Shown here: positions 41,872 to 52,077 of the stretch, in pieces
Layout: each line of letters starts with the position of its first letter
Position numbering within the stretch: position 1 is the first letter of the stretch
Source: Pythium myriotylum
Taxonomy: Eukaryota; Oomycota; Peronosporomycetes; Pythiales; Pythiaceae
Reading direction: 5' to 3'
NCBI GenBank assembly: GCA_023091665.1
Contig: JALJCQ010000009.1
Coordinates: 1,674,001 to 1,738,000, forward strand
DNA: 64,000 nucleotides
The notes under the pieces: generated by a model
The model's input: the letters and a program-made list of their open reading frames with translations, nothing else
The model's database searches: none
Told to the model about the DNA's origin: nothing
Translations under genes and position numbers: made by a program

Positions 41872-44150
41872 ATGGGGGTTCAGGGCCTGCTGCCGATGCT
41901 CAAGAGCGTCATGGACCAGGTGCATGTATCCAAGTACAAGGGCAAGACCGTCGGCATCGACGCGTGCGGGTGGCTCTACAAGGGGTGCTACAGCTGCGCC
42001 GCAGACGTCGTGCTGCGCCGAGAGACGGATGTGTACGCGCTTTATTCGTTCCAATATTGCGGGGTCGAGAGGAAATCATTTTGAGAAACCTGTGCAGGTA
42101 TCTGAACTTCTGCGTCCAGCAAATCAAACTGCTCCAGGAGCTAGGCATCCGTCCGCTCTTCGTCTTCGACGGTGCCCCGTTGCCTGCGAAAGCTGAGCTG
42201 AATGCGTCCAGATACAGGTATGGTAAATGAACAGTCGATCCCATACCTTCATTAACGTTGACATTTCTACACTTCAGAATGCGGAAAATGTGGCGAGATA
42301 AAGCACTCCAATCCATCGCGCAAGCCGGCGAGGCTAACACTGACACAAGCATGTTCAACAAGGCTGTCTCAGTCTCAAATGATATGATCATGAAGTTTAT
42401 CGGCGTGCTTCGACGAATGAATATCGACTACCTTGTGGCGCCTTACGAAGCAGATGCGCAGCTTGCGTACTTGTCCAAGCTCAAGATCATTGATGCGGTA
42501 ATCTCCGAAGACTCGGACTGTGTTCCATACGGCTGTCGAACAGTTCTGTTCAAGTGGACTGGCGATGGATGGGCAAGCGAGCTAAAGCGTCGGAGCCTTG
42601 GTGCCAACGAAGATCTGTCGTTTGTGGGATGGAGTGACGAAATGGTTAGTGAGATAAAGGGCACTCCACTCACGCACTCATGCTAACATCATGTTCTCAC
42701 TACGTAGTTCGTTGAGCTATGCGTCCTCAGTGGCTGCGATTACTGTCCATCCGTATCAGGAACTGGGATCGTCACAGCGTACAAGTTAGTCAATACACAT
42801 AAGACGCCGATCGACGTGAGTACAAGGGTAGATGGGCAACAGATTGCACATGTACTTACGGTTTTGTCGATCAGATAATGACTGCGTTAAGGAAGCAAAA
42901 AGGAAGCTTGGTTCCATTGGATTATGAGCAAAAATTCTACAATGCAGTATTCACGTTTCGACATCACTTGGTGTTCGATCCAAGAGACGAGGTGAGAGAC
43001 ATGGTGGCCATTGGGACTATTCTCTGTCTTACTCGTTATGAATGGTGAGTAGAAGCTCACGATGTTAAACCCATTGAACCCAACTTGCAAGCTCAAACAA
43101 TTGGTCGAAGAGAATCTTGACTTTTTAGGCAACCTTGAACTGAGCCATAGACTCGTGGCTTCAATTGCTCATGGAGATATTCATCCAGTTACACATGATA
43201 GCTATGCATGGAAGGAAACGGAAGAATTACAAGCATCCGTTTGGCCCATAGAAACGGCGACAATATCGATAACCTCAAGTAACGCAGCTAGTGACTGTGG
43301 GGTTTCCTCGGATAGTCGTGTCGAAACCGAGGAAACGAATACAAGACGTTGCGTTGATAATGCCACACGAATCCCGATCGAATCAGGCGATGAATCAAGG
43401 TGTATTCTCCCAAAACAAAGAAATGAAGACGGGATGAAGAAATCCCAGCCGTCTTGGAGGCATCTGGATAGTGTGCTCGGGGCATCTAGTCATATTCTAA
43501 ACTTTCGAAGCCCAAAGGTGAGCGAAAGTTTTCGCCCCCTTATATCAGCATACACGCAAACGTTCCAGTCGCATCAAGACAAGACGGCTGAGCAGTTGAA
43601 GGTGTACGAGACCATGCCCTATCGACAATGCTTGAAACGCGTTCGCCATCCGCGTAATCGTCAGCGAGAAGACCAAAAAAGTGGATTTGATGGCGAAGTC
43701 ACTTGCCGCGTTGACGGTAAGGAAGATGAATTCCAGCGCTACAGTCAGCGGCGTCGGTTGTCCGAGCGAGCGTCTGCACCATCCGAATATGGGCGATATG
43801 CATCAACACAAACGATTCTTCATGGTCCAGTTTGTGTAGAGCCTCCGCCGCCAGATAAGAAACCAGCTTTCTTCGCTTCTAACTGCCAAAAATGGCAATC
43901 CGCGCCGTCCGTCGTCGAGGCGTGGAGCCCAACGGATATGGTGACGTCAGATCCCGATCTCGAATGTCAACGCGCCGCGTCGGACGAAAGCTTATTGTCA
44001 CGTGGAGTCTTCAATGCGGTTTCAGTACGGCGCGCCATTAGCGCAGAGGAGAAATGGGATCATATTTTGGGGGCAGAAATTGGAAACAGTGATGGCGAAG
44101 TCATCACTCCAAGTCTTTCACCGGGGTTATCCGCTAGCTCTGATGTGTAA
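41872..44150 (+). CDS. EXO1: Exonuclease 1 (EXO1)
   Basis: Six exons: 41872-42032, 42098-42217, 42278-42644, 42708-42815, 42875-42991, 43053-44150; 656 residues. All introns are GT-AG and 59-65 bp; the frame is preserved at each. The N-terminal Rad2/XPG nuclease is complete: [12 protein letters not shown] start, catalytic D30 ([11 protein letters not shown]), D78 (FVFDG), E151 and D153 ([11 protein letters not shown]), D172 and D174 (SEDSDC), and the GCDY helix of the I-domain. The linker [14 protein letters not shown] corresponds to the region after the nuclease core. The C-terminal ~300 residues are poorly conserved and disordered, as in EXO1 elsewhere, where they bind mismatch-repair factors. 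EXO1 removes 5' strands in mismatch repair and double-strand-break resection. Confidence 0.92.
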
Positions 44151-44290
44151 CTTCCAGGACATACTCTCGGCTCGCTCTATCTAACCCAGCCAACGATCCT
44201 GGAGCCTGACGTGTTTATGGAATAACATTCATGCAGTTAAGCGAATTATCGTGCATTTATCGTACTGTACATGAGGAAAGCCGTAAAAGG

Positions 44291-44830
44291 CTACTTGCAA
44301 GGAGGCCGGGACTCGTCGTCTTTCGAAGACATTACCGCTTGTCTGATTGACACTGAGCGTATTCGTTGGGGAATCTGAACTGGAGATGCATCCCTAGGAC
44401 CCCAGTTGACCGCAGAGGCTGCGTGAACGGGGACTGGTGGAGTTGGAGCAACCATCGCCTCTCGCGTCGGCGGCTCAAGGGTCACAAAGCTTGTTTCTTC
44501 GAAAGACTCCTCCAGCGCCGCCATCATCATCGCACCCGCCAGCGAACCGCCGTCAATCGCTCCGCGTCGACCGTTCCGCGACCGCTGGTAGTCTCTGAGA
44601 GGGGGGATTTTGTCCAAGAAGCGCAAGTTGGCCTTGATGAGCATGGCGCGCTTGCGCATGGGCCGCTCGTCCGAGTCGGAGGCTTCGTCCACGAGGTGTC
44701 CGCTGCTGCTGCTGCACATGGACGCATCGTCAGCATCGCTATCCATGCATCGGTCTCCGTCGGCGTCCCTCCCGCTCCATGCCATGCGCTGGCGCTTCAT
44801 CCCGGCGACGCGAAGTGGTGTCTTTTCCAC
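44291..44830 (-). CDS. Hypothetical protein, acidic and Ser-rich N-terminus
   Basis: A 179-residue frame without introns. No family is recognised. Residues 20-55 are acidic and Ser-rich (DADGDRCMDSDADDASM), followed by a basic helix with KRAMLIKANLRFLDKIPPL and a disordered Pro/Ser tail. The composition fits a small nuclear protein. It is convergent with EXO1 (stop at 44150), and its start codon at 44830 is 118 bases from that of the next gene on the plus strand, so both could share a promoter. No paralogue was seen in the window. Confidence 0.5.
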   Translation of the reverse strand: MEKTPLRVAGMKRQRMAWSGRDADGDRCMDSDADDASMCSSSSGHLVDEASDSDERPMRKRAMLIKANLRFLDKIPPLRDYQRSRNGRRGAIDGGSLAGAMMMAALEESFEETSFVTLEPPTREAMVAPTPPVPVHAASAVNWGPRDASPVQIPQRIRSVSIRQAVMSSKDDESRPPCK

Positions 44831-44947
44831 AGCCAGCGCCGTTCGGGGTAGAGACTCAATGCCACATGGGGGAGGAAAGGTGTCACATCAAAGGTCGCAA
44901 TTACCCAAAAGCACAGCCGTCATTCCAGAAGCCACTCGCATGAGGTA

Positions 44948-45688
44948 ATGTCACTCAGTAAAGGCCACCGGCCATGGCTCGTGGTGGTCGTCCATGCGCG
45001 TGAGGTTGTCCGATCTGCCGCCACAAGAGGAGCCGTCCAGCGCGCAGTCTCGAGCGGGGCTCTCGACCTGCTGCAGCTTCGTGCGACAGAGGCAGACACC
45101 ACAGATGAAGTCGTAGCTACCGGACGGATCCTCAAACAATGTATTGCGGATTCTTGTCCGAAACAACAACCAGTTCCCCAGCTGATTGTCAACCACGAGT
45201 CTGTGACGACCGCACTGGACGTTGGAGCCAGCGGGTGGCACTTGAAGGAGCATCTATTGGCGCGGGGACCACAGTTCGGAGGATGCGACCGCGTCCAGAA
45301 GGCCAAGGAACTAGGTCTTATGGTCGGATGCTCGGTGCACAGCGTGGACAACGCCCTGCTTGCCGCCGAGTGGGGCGTCGACTACATTCAAGTGGGGACC
45401 ATGTTCCCTACACAATCCCATCCTGACAAGCTTGATCTTGAAGGACCCCGGCTTCTTAGCGAAATCCGACTCTCTACCTCAGAGAAATTACCCCCATTGA
45501 TCGGTGTTGGTGGGATCCAAAGCCGACACCACGTGATGCGAGTCGTCACCGCTGGTGCAAACGGTATTGCGGTTATACGGGGCATTTTAGCGGATTCTGA
45601 TCCACACCAAGCGGCTCGTTTGTATCGCGCGTGGCTAGAACTAGAACAAGACCGTAACAAACAAGCGGGCAGATCAATGCAACTATAA
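44948..45688 (+). CDS. Thiamine-phosphate synthase/TenI-fold protein
   Basis: A 246-residue intronless frame with the ThiE/TenI TIM-barrel order: LLQLRATEADT (strand 2), LIVNHESVTTALDVGASGWHL, GCSVHSVDNALLAAEWGVDY, a GTMFPTQSHPDKL loop, and the phosphate-binding IGVGGIQ near the C-terminus. ThiE joins the pyrimidine and thiazole halves of thiamin; TenI is a thiazole tautomerase of the same fold. Here the normally conserved DGVHLGQ reads SGWHLKE and the usual INDR reads VNHE, so classical ThiE activity is doubtful and a TenI-like or moonlighting role is equally possible. It has no targeting peptide. It converges with CCT5 across 75 bases. Confidence 0.7.
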   Translation: MSLSKGHRPWLVVVVHAREVVRSAATRGAVQRAVSSGALDLLQLRATEADTTDEVVATGRILKQCIADSCPKQQPVPQLIVNHESVTTALDVGASGWHLKEHLLARGPQFGGCDRVQKAKELGLMVGCSVHSVDNALLAAEWGVDYIQVGTMFPTQSHPDKLDLEGPRLLSEIRLSTSEKLPPLIGVGGIQSRHHVMRVVTAGANGIAVIRGILADSDPHQAARLYRAWLELEQDRNKQAGRSMQL

Positions 45689-45763
45689 CTAAATTGTTGT
45701 TTCTCACAACAGATCTCTTCTGGTGACCTCACACGCGATATTCAATTATGCGGCTCAGCCCCT

Positions 45764-47437
45764 CTACTGGTACGATCCCTCGAGAATGACGTCGTCAATC
45801 TTGAGGATCATGCGCACGACCTGGGTCGCGAGCTGCAGCTGCTGCTGCTTGCCGATAAGCGTCTCGAACACGTGCTGCTCTTTCATGTCACATGTGCCCG
45901 TGGAGTTGCAATCGACGCCAAGGCGGGGATTCTTCTCGCTGATCTGGCGCGAACGAACAGCGGAAAGCGATTCGATCGGGTTGAGACCGCTGTTCTCAGC
46001 AAGAGCCATCGGAATATCTTCAAGAGCATCCGCGAAAGCACGAATCGCGTACTGCTCGATGCCCACAGTCTTCTCTGCATGCTCACGCACAGCAATAGAG
46101 CAGGCAATCTCGGCAGCACCTCCACCGTACACAATACGGTTGTTCTTGATGAGGTTGCGGGCCACACACATGGCATCGTGCAGTGATCGCTTTGCCTCTT
46201 CCACGATCATCTTGTTGCCGCCACGAACGAGGACCGTGATGGCATCCGACGACGCACAGTCCTCGATGACAAGCATCCGTTCCTTGGTTGTACCGAATGC
46301 GATTTCTCGAACAGTGCCAGCACGACCAAGCTTCTCGGGGGTTAGTTCTGAGAATCGGGGCACGATGCGACCACCTGTGGCGATGGCGATGAGCTCAAGC
46401 TCAACACCCCCGACCCAGCGAACAGCAGGGAGGTGGTTCTGAAGCAGCAAGTGGTTGGCTTCGTCATCGAAACCCCATTGACAGATCACCAGGTTGGCAC
46501 CGCTGTCCTTGACCTGTTGGATCATAGTCTTGAAGTACTCCTGTTCCTGGCTGTGCAACTGGTTGTACGCCTCCACGCTCGTGATATCCAACTTGTGCTT
46601 CGTCTTCGGCTTCGGCGGCTCAAACGGGCACGTCAGAATACAAATTTTCGCGTCGTTTACGATTTTCGGCATCTGGGGGTGTGAGAAGTCCTTGTCGATA
46701 ACGATTCCACTGATGAGTGCCGTGTCTTCAAGCGTACCACCAGGCTTGCCCTCGACCTTGATGAGCTCGAAGTTAACATCACGCGTGTCGAAGTTGGCCA
46801 CCTTGCACACGGCGTCAACAGCGATCTTGGCCATCTGGCGCTTGTATTTGTTGATGATCTTCGACGAAAGCGTTGTCATTGCCGTCATCACGAGCGGCTC
46901 CGTGTCGTCCTTGGTGAAGTGGATCACATCACCGATGGATTCCAAATGCTTGCACGCAATCTCACACGCCTCCTCGAACCCATCCGCAATACGCATTGGG
47001 TGCAGACCATGCATCAGCAGCTTCTCCGCCTGCTCTAGCAGCGCGCCAGCGAGCACAACGACCCCTGTCGTGCCGTCGCCGATCTCATTGTCCTGCGACT
47101 GTGAGAGCTCCACGAGCAGGTGGGCGACGCGGTGCTCGACCTGCATTTGCTCCAGAATGGTCGCGCCGTCATTCGAGATGGTCACATCGCCGTCCTGGCT
47201 CACCATCATCTTATCCATGCCCTTGGGGCCGAGCGAGGTGCGCAGTAAGCTCGAGACCGTGCGGGCCGCCAAGATGTTACTCTGCTCATCACGACCTCGT
47301 CAGTAAGCGCGGCTCGGTAAGTCGCGGGGCTCGCGAGACCGCACCTTGATGGCTTCCACGCCCTTGATGCGCTCCTTCTGCTCCTGGTCCCGCAGGATGA
47401 TGAAGGGCCGCCCGTATTCATCAAAAACCATCGACAT
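45764..47437 (-). CDS. CCT5: Chaperonin-containing TCP-1 subunit epsilon (CCT5)
   Basis: Exons 47345-47437 and 45764-47281, with a 63-bp intron (GTGCGG to GAGCAG) after the codons for GVEAIK; 536 residues. The N-terminus [15 protein letters not shown] matches epsilon subunits (human [14 protein letters not shown]). The group II chaperonin motifs are present: [21 protein letters not shown], the ATP-binding GDGTTG, and [10 protein letters not shown] in the equatorial domain. Epsilon-specific stretches include [14 protein letters not shown] and [17 protein letters not shown]. The protein is one of eight subunits of the ring that folds actin and tubulin in the cytosol. Splicing of the first exon is strongly supported by the epsilon N-terminus. 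Confidence 0.95.
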
Positions 47438-47658
47438 GGTGGCGCGCGGGGACGTCGATTTCCACTGCGGTTGTTGGCTCGTGCTCCGCTTGCCAACCGC
47501 AGATGAAGATTTCTTCTGGCATTTCTTACCGGTACGATATCGGTTTTACAAAGCGAGCTGCTTTTTACAAGCCAGCGTTCGTAATTACGATCACCGCTAA
47601 CCGGAGGTGGCACTAAAAGTGAAGCCATGTGAAACGGCCTGAAAAACACCAGCACCTC

Positions 47659-50163
47659 ATGAGGTGGAGAGGCGGCGCCGCGGCTGCGCTTGCGCTGCTG
47701 GTTGCGCGGTGCGCGGCATCCTGTCCAAAAGGAAAGTACAATGAACGCATATGCTCAGGCCACGGGACGTGCAACCAAAGCAATCAGTGCGTGTGCGATC
47801 CGAACCATCAAGGCTTCGACTGCTCCCAAGGTGAGGCCGTCCTGTAGATCAACATCACGTTATAAGCTTCCGATCCTCGCGCTCTCAAAACAATGCAGCC
47901 AGGTGTCCGCGAGGCTCTGCCTGGGTTGCGCCTGCGCGTGCTGTTGATGACGCTCATTACGAAGTCGAGTGTTCCAATCGAGGTATATGTGATCGCCAAA
48001 ATGGCAAATGCCACTGCATGGAAGGTTTTACTGGCTCAGGTTGTCAACGCTGTGAGTGGTGATCGAAGAAACATAATATCTATCCGCTTAGACTTAATTG
48101 TCGCAGTGGCCTGCGCAAATGGATGCCATGACGCAGGAGAGTGCCTGTCGCTCAAACAGCTCTCTCGGATGTTAGCAGTCGCAACAGAGCCACTCTACGA
48201 CTATACATGGGATGCTGACATGATATACGGCTGTAAATGCCGCAAGGGATTCCACGGGTATGACTGCTCGAAATGTAGGATGCGCTTCTTGGCTTCTGGA
48301 GCAGGTTCCATGTAATACCACATATCTGTTTCTGTTAGTGTCGTGCCCTCGCGGCGACGATCCAATGACGACGGGCCAGGCAAACGAGATGCAGATTATT
48401 CAGTGCACCGGACGCTCAGGGTATTTCAATTTATTCTTCAATGGAATCGGGACGACAGTTCCTTGGGACGCCACCGAAACCCAGTTCGCCAACATCTTGA
48501 AGGCCCTTCCAGGGCTCCCAAAAGTCAAAGTAACATACACGGGAGGCGCTGTCGCATGCAGTGGTGATACCCTCGTCAACGCGATCTTGGTCGAGTTCGT
48601 GGGCCAGTTTGGGCTGTAAGTATGTAAGCTCTCAGAAGGGACTGAATGGGACTCACCTCCTCTGACATTTAGACAGCCATCCATTAAGGTGTTTAACCGA
48701 TTAAACGGTGTTGTAACCCTTCAAGGCGGCCAAGTGTATTCAGCCTCTGGAGGTGCTGTGCTAGCAGGCCGAGTGTCAGTCAAAGGAACCAAGGAATGGG
48801 CTTTCTGCAGTAATCGCGGCGATTGCGATGAGACGACTGGGCAGTGCTATTGCTACACAGTTCCTATGCCTGGTTACCGGTCGAGTGATGGGTACGGGAA
48901 CCCGGGTGTTCGGGGTGATTGCGGTTGTGCGAATGATCAAAATAAATACGGTGGATCGATCAAAGCATGTCCCGGAGAGCTTGCGTGCAGCGGCCACGGG
49001 TATTGCACAGGCTCGCCGTCGTTTAAGTGCGTATGTGAGCAAGGTTGGATCTCCGGTGACTGTTCTGAGAGTACGTCTTCAACATTCAGGAGAGTTGGTC
49101 AGTGCGTTGTAATCAGTGTTGTTGCAGGGACGTGCCCTCAAGGTCCAACGTGGTTTGCTGAACCAACAGTGACTAATGTCATCCATACACAATACGCAGT
49201 GTGTTCAAATGCTGGAGTCTGCGATAAGTCCACGGGGGAATGTCAGTGCTTCTCGCCATTTACTGGCAATGCGTGCCACTTGTGTAAGTAAGAGTTTTGA
49301 TCTCCTCGTGTGACTTCTCTAACCCAAACGGTTCGCAGTCAAATGTCCTGGTGATCCGGTGTGTGGGGGTCACGGACAATGCATGAGCATACGTCAGCTT
49401 TCTCTTGAGGCTGACGTTGATGATCCGTCAATGCGCTTCGACTACGGAGCTGATCCGAATAATCCGCTTACATTCGATCGTGACTCCGCCAGGGGGTGTA
49501 AGTGCGACCCTGGATTTGAAGGATATGATTGTTCACTTCGTAAGTGATAACTTTGGAAGCATTTAAGTATCTCTCTGCTGACGTTTTGTTTTCTGTGAAG
49601 GCTCGTGTCCCCGAGGTGATGATCCCACTACGGCTGGGCAGGTGGACGAAGTAAAAGTTGTTCAATGTATCGCGCGTGGTGGCACGTTCCAGCTTCAGTA
49701 TCGGCTCCTCACTTCAAGTGACATTCCCTTTGACGCTTCACCGCAGGCATTGCGTGATATACTTTTGTCGACTCTCCTATTTCAAGAAGTCATTGTCGAG
49801 TACAGCTCAGGCAATATTGCTTGCTCTCCAGCAGCTGCAAGCGTACAAAACATTATCAAGCTCACGTTCCCATTGGACTTTGGGAATCTGCCACCTCTAC
49901 GTATTGGTGTTTCTACGCTCATATCCGACGTTGTTGCTCCAGCTACCTCCCTAACCATTGCTAACAATGGAGCTTCTCTCGGTGGCGTTGCAAGTCGTGT
50001 CGGGACAAAGGAAAATGCCCTGTGCTCGAATAAAGGGCATTGTAACTACGAAACTGGAGTCTGCGAGTGCGCCCCTGGCTACGGATCGAGTGACGGATAC
50101 GGTAATCAAGGCAATCGTCGTGACTGTGGGCATATACTCTCAAAAAGTCCAAGGACTGCATAG
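47659..50163 (+). CDS. Secreted EGF-like repeat protein
   Basis: Eight exons: 47659-47830, 47899-48051, 48107-48274, 48339-48615, 48673-49070, 49128-49283, 49339-49539, 49601-50163; 695 residues. Introns (54-68 bp) fall next to EGF boundaries. A GTG at 47629 is in frame, but ATG 47659 precedes a signal peptide. At least seven Cys-rich EGF-type units follow (for example CSGHGTCNQSNQCVCDP, CSNRGICDRQNGKCHC and CSNAGVCDKSTGECQC). Two copies of a larger module, each with SCPRGDDP, a beta-rich stretch and GKxxxCSN, lie in the middle. The C-terminus ends abruptly after GNRRDCG; the matching place in the first module continues into another EGF unit, so this may be a shortened copy. No membrane anchor is seen. 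Likely extracellular or cell-wall associated. Confidence 0.8.
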
Positions 50164-50188
50164 TTACACTTGATACTTCTGGAAATAG

Positions 50189-51260
50189 ATGCATGCTTCA
50201 GCTGCTGGAAACCACAGTTTCACGATGCCCACGGGGAATGCTAAACCCACTCCGGCGCTTGGAAGGCGGTATTCCGCGGACATAAGCAATCTAGCGCCTG
50301 TGCGATCATCTGGAAACCTGATTGCATCTGCTGGTGCTGAAGCTGCTAGCAAAGCTCGGCAACTACGTCACGCTGCGTATGTGCACTTTGGAACGGATTC
50401 TGACGGAGTCTTCTTCTTGTTTATTAAGTTTTCTCCCATCTCCTTCTCAACAGCACTTTCAGTCTTCGATATCAAGACGCAGACACAAGCGATGGATCGT
50501 TTGGTACACTCTTGCGTCGGCATTTGCAAACGCAAGCCCGAGGTACGCAGACTTCCTCAGCCCCGCGAAGTACGCCGCCTAACGAGTAAGCGTTGTGTGG
50601 AGGTCTCGGCAACGATTGCGACACCACCGCGATGGCTCAACCAAAAGGTGAGTTTGGACAAGTGCATTCAGCCCGAGTAGGTCAAACGAGCTCAACCCAT
50701 TGCTAGTGGAAACGCCGTCGAAGAAGTTAAGCGCAAAAATGGAACGGGCACTTGCAGGACGAGACCAGTGCGAGCGAGACCTAGAGAGATACTTCGAGTC
50801 CAAGCGCCGAGCGCCAAACGGGACGTCGCCACTTAAATCACCTTGCTCAGCAGATCTGTTGGACAAGTCATACTGGATGAACCCAGAGACAGTCTATGAC
50901 AATCATGCAGGAGGTACGTCCAACTACCTTCTCGCCCAAGTCTCTCTTTTTGGGCTGAGGTTGAGCTCGTGGGCAGACAAGAGCGCATTCGACCGACTGC
51001 TGCGGAAACTCTCACCGGCGATGAAGAACGCGGCGACGACCCACGCCGACCTCGTGCACCTGCTCCACGCCTGCAGCGAGTGCTCTTTGCGGGCCACGTT
51101 CTGCACGCGCTGCACCATGCGAGCGAACGAGTTCTTCGACAACTACTCTGCGGCCGAGCTGCAGTCGCTCTACGGCCGAGAGCTGCCGCCGCCCGACACC
51201 AAGGCCCTCGCGGCTTTCGCCGACACCGTCGCCGAGCGAGAACACCGCGCGACGCAGTAG
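50189..51260 (+). CDS. Orphan protein with C-terminal Cys cluster
   Basis: Three exons proposed: 50189-50376, 50454-50585, 50672-51260. The introns are 77 and 86 bp, and the frame is kept; 302 residues. The second intron join is less certain than the first. An in-frame ATG at 50225 is an alternative start. The first two thirds are Ser/Thr/Pro-rich and disordered. The last ~110 residues are helical, with CSECSLRATFCTRCT (a possible zinc-binding C-x-x-C-x7-C-x-x-C) followed by a coiled helix. No family is recognised. Its start is 26 bases after the stop of the EGF-like gene, so the two may share transcriptional context or the promoter may lie inside the EGF gene. Confidence 0.5.
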
Positions 51261-51348
51261 CAGTAGCCACACCGTAGTTGGAGCAACATGTTGAAGTGAG
51301 AGTGATGGTCTCGTTTCCCTTGCTGTGTTATCTCTCACAGTGAACGCG

Positions 51349-52062
51349 ATGGAGAAGGTGATCGTGCCCACGAAGGCTGCGGTCCTGCAGAAGATGGAGG
51401 ACGTCCATCGCGAGACGCTGCAAGAGTTCGCGTGAGTCGAGTTCGTACCAAGCGCGCGGCTGTAGTGCTGAGCGGCGGATGGCGCAGGGCGACGCAACGC
51501 CGCGCGGTGGCCGCGGAGGAGCGCGCCCAAGCCGCCGAAACGCGGTTGTCGTGGATCACGAGAGACAACGAGAAAGAGCGAGCCAGCGGCGAATCAGACG
51601 CCCATCTGCAGCGGCTTCTGCAGGAGAACGAGCGACTCCACGCACAGCTCGCTGCCGCGCGACTCCAGTGCGCTGAAGACCTACACACGCCCTCTGACTT
51701 TGAAACTACATTGAACAAATGCTGCGTACAGGATACTGGATCTGGGAAGATCTGCAACACAACGCGAATGCACAATCTCCGAGTTGGAAGCAGCCCTTGG
51801 TGAGCAGTTTTGAATGAATCGCGGGCTGGACAGGATTTTGAACTCGCACGCTCTAGAGGCGGCTAGGCAGCGGGAAACAACCTACCAATCTCAAATTCAT
51901 AGCGACGAAAAACAGCTTAAGTCGTTGCGAGCATCGGTTCGCGAGCTCGAGAAAGAGGCAAGTGCGCTCCAAATCCCACCATGCTTGCTTCGGAGTGGCG
52001 CATTAACGAACCAGGATTCGACAGTTAATCCGAGGCGCATCCGCGATCAAATAACTTGGTAG
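51349..52062 (+). CDS. Small coiled-coil protein
   Basis: Four exons: 51349-51431, 51488-51667, 51732-51799, 51857-52062. All introns are GT-AG, 56-64 bp and in phase; 178 residues. The joined product is one continuous heptad coiled coil: VIVPTKAAVLQKMEDVHRET, AEERAQAAETRLSWI, LQRLLQENERLHAQLAAARL, then ECTISELEAALEAARQRE and LRASVRELEKEAS. That the heptads run unbroken through all three junctions is the main support for the splicing. A CTCTCACAG acceptor at 51332-51340 just before the ATG hints at an additional 5' exon that could extend the protein. No named family is identified; the C-terminal 30 residues are disordered. Confidence 0.6.
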
Positions 52063-52077
52063 ATTTAAGGCTCCAAA

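Noticed and set aside
50189..52062. Single gene joining the 302-residue orphan to the downstream coiled-coil protein
   Set aside because: Possible donor sites near 51258 do not give the reading frame of the coiled coil; two genes are more consistent.
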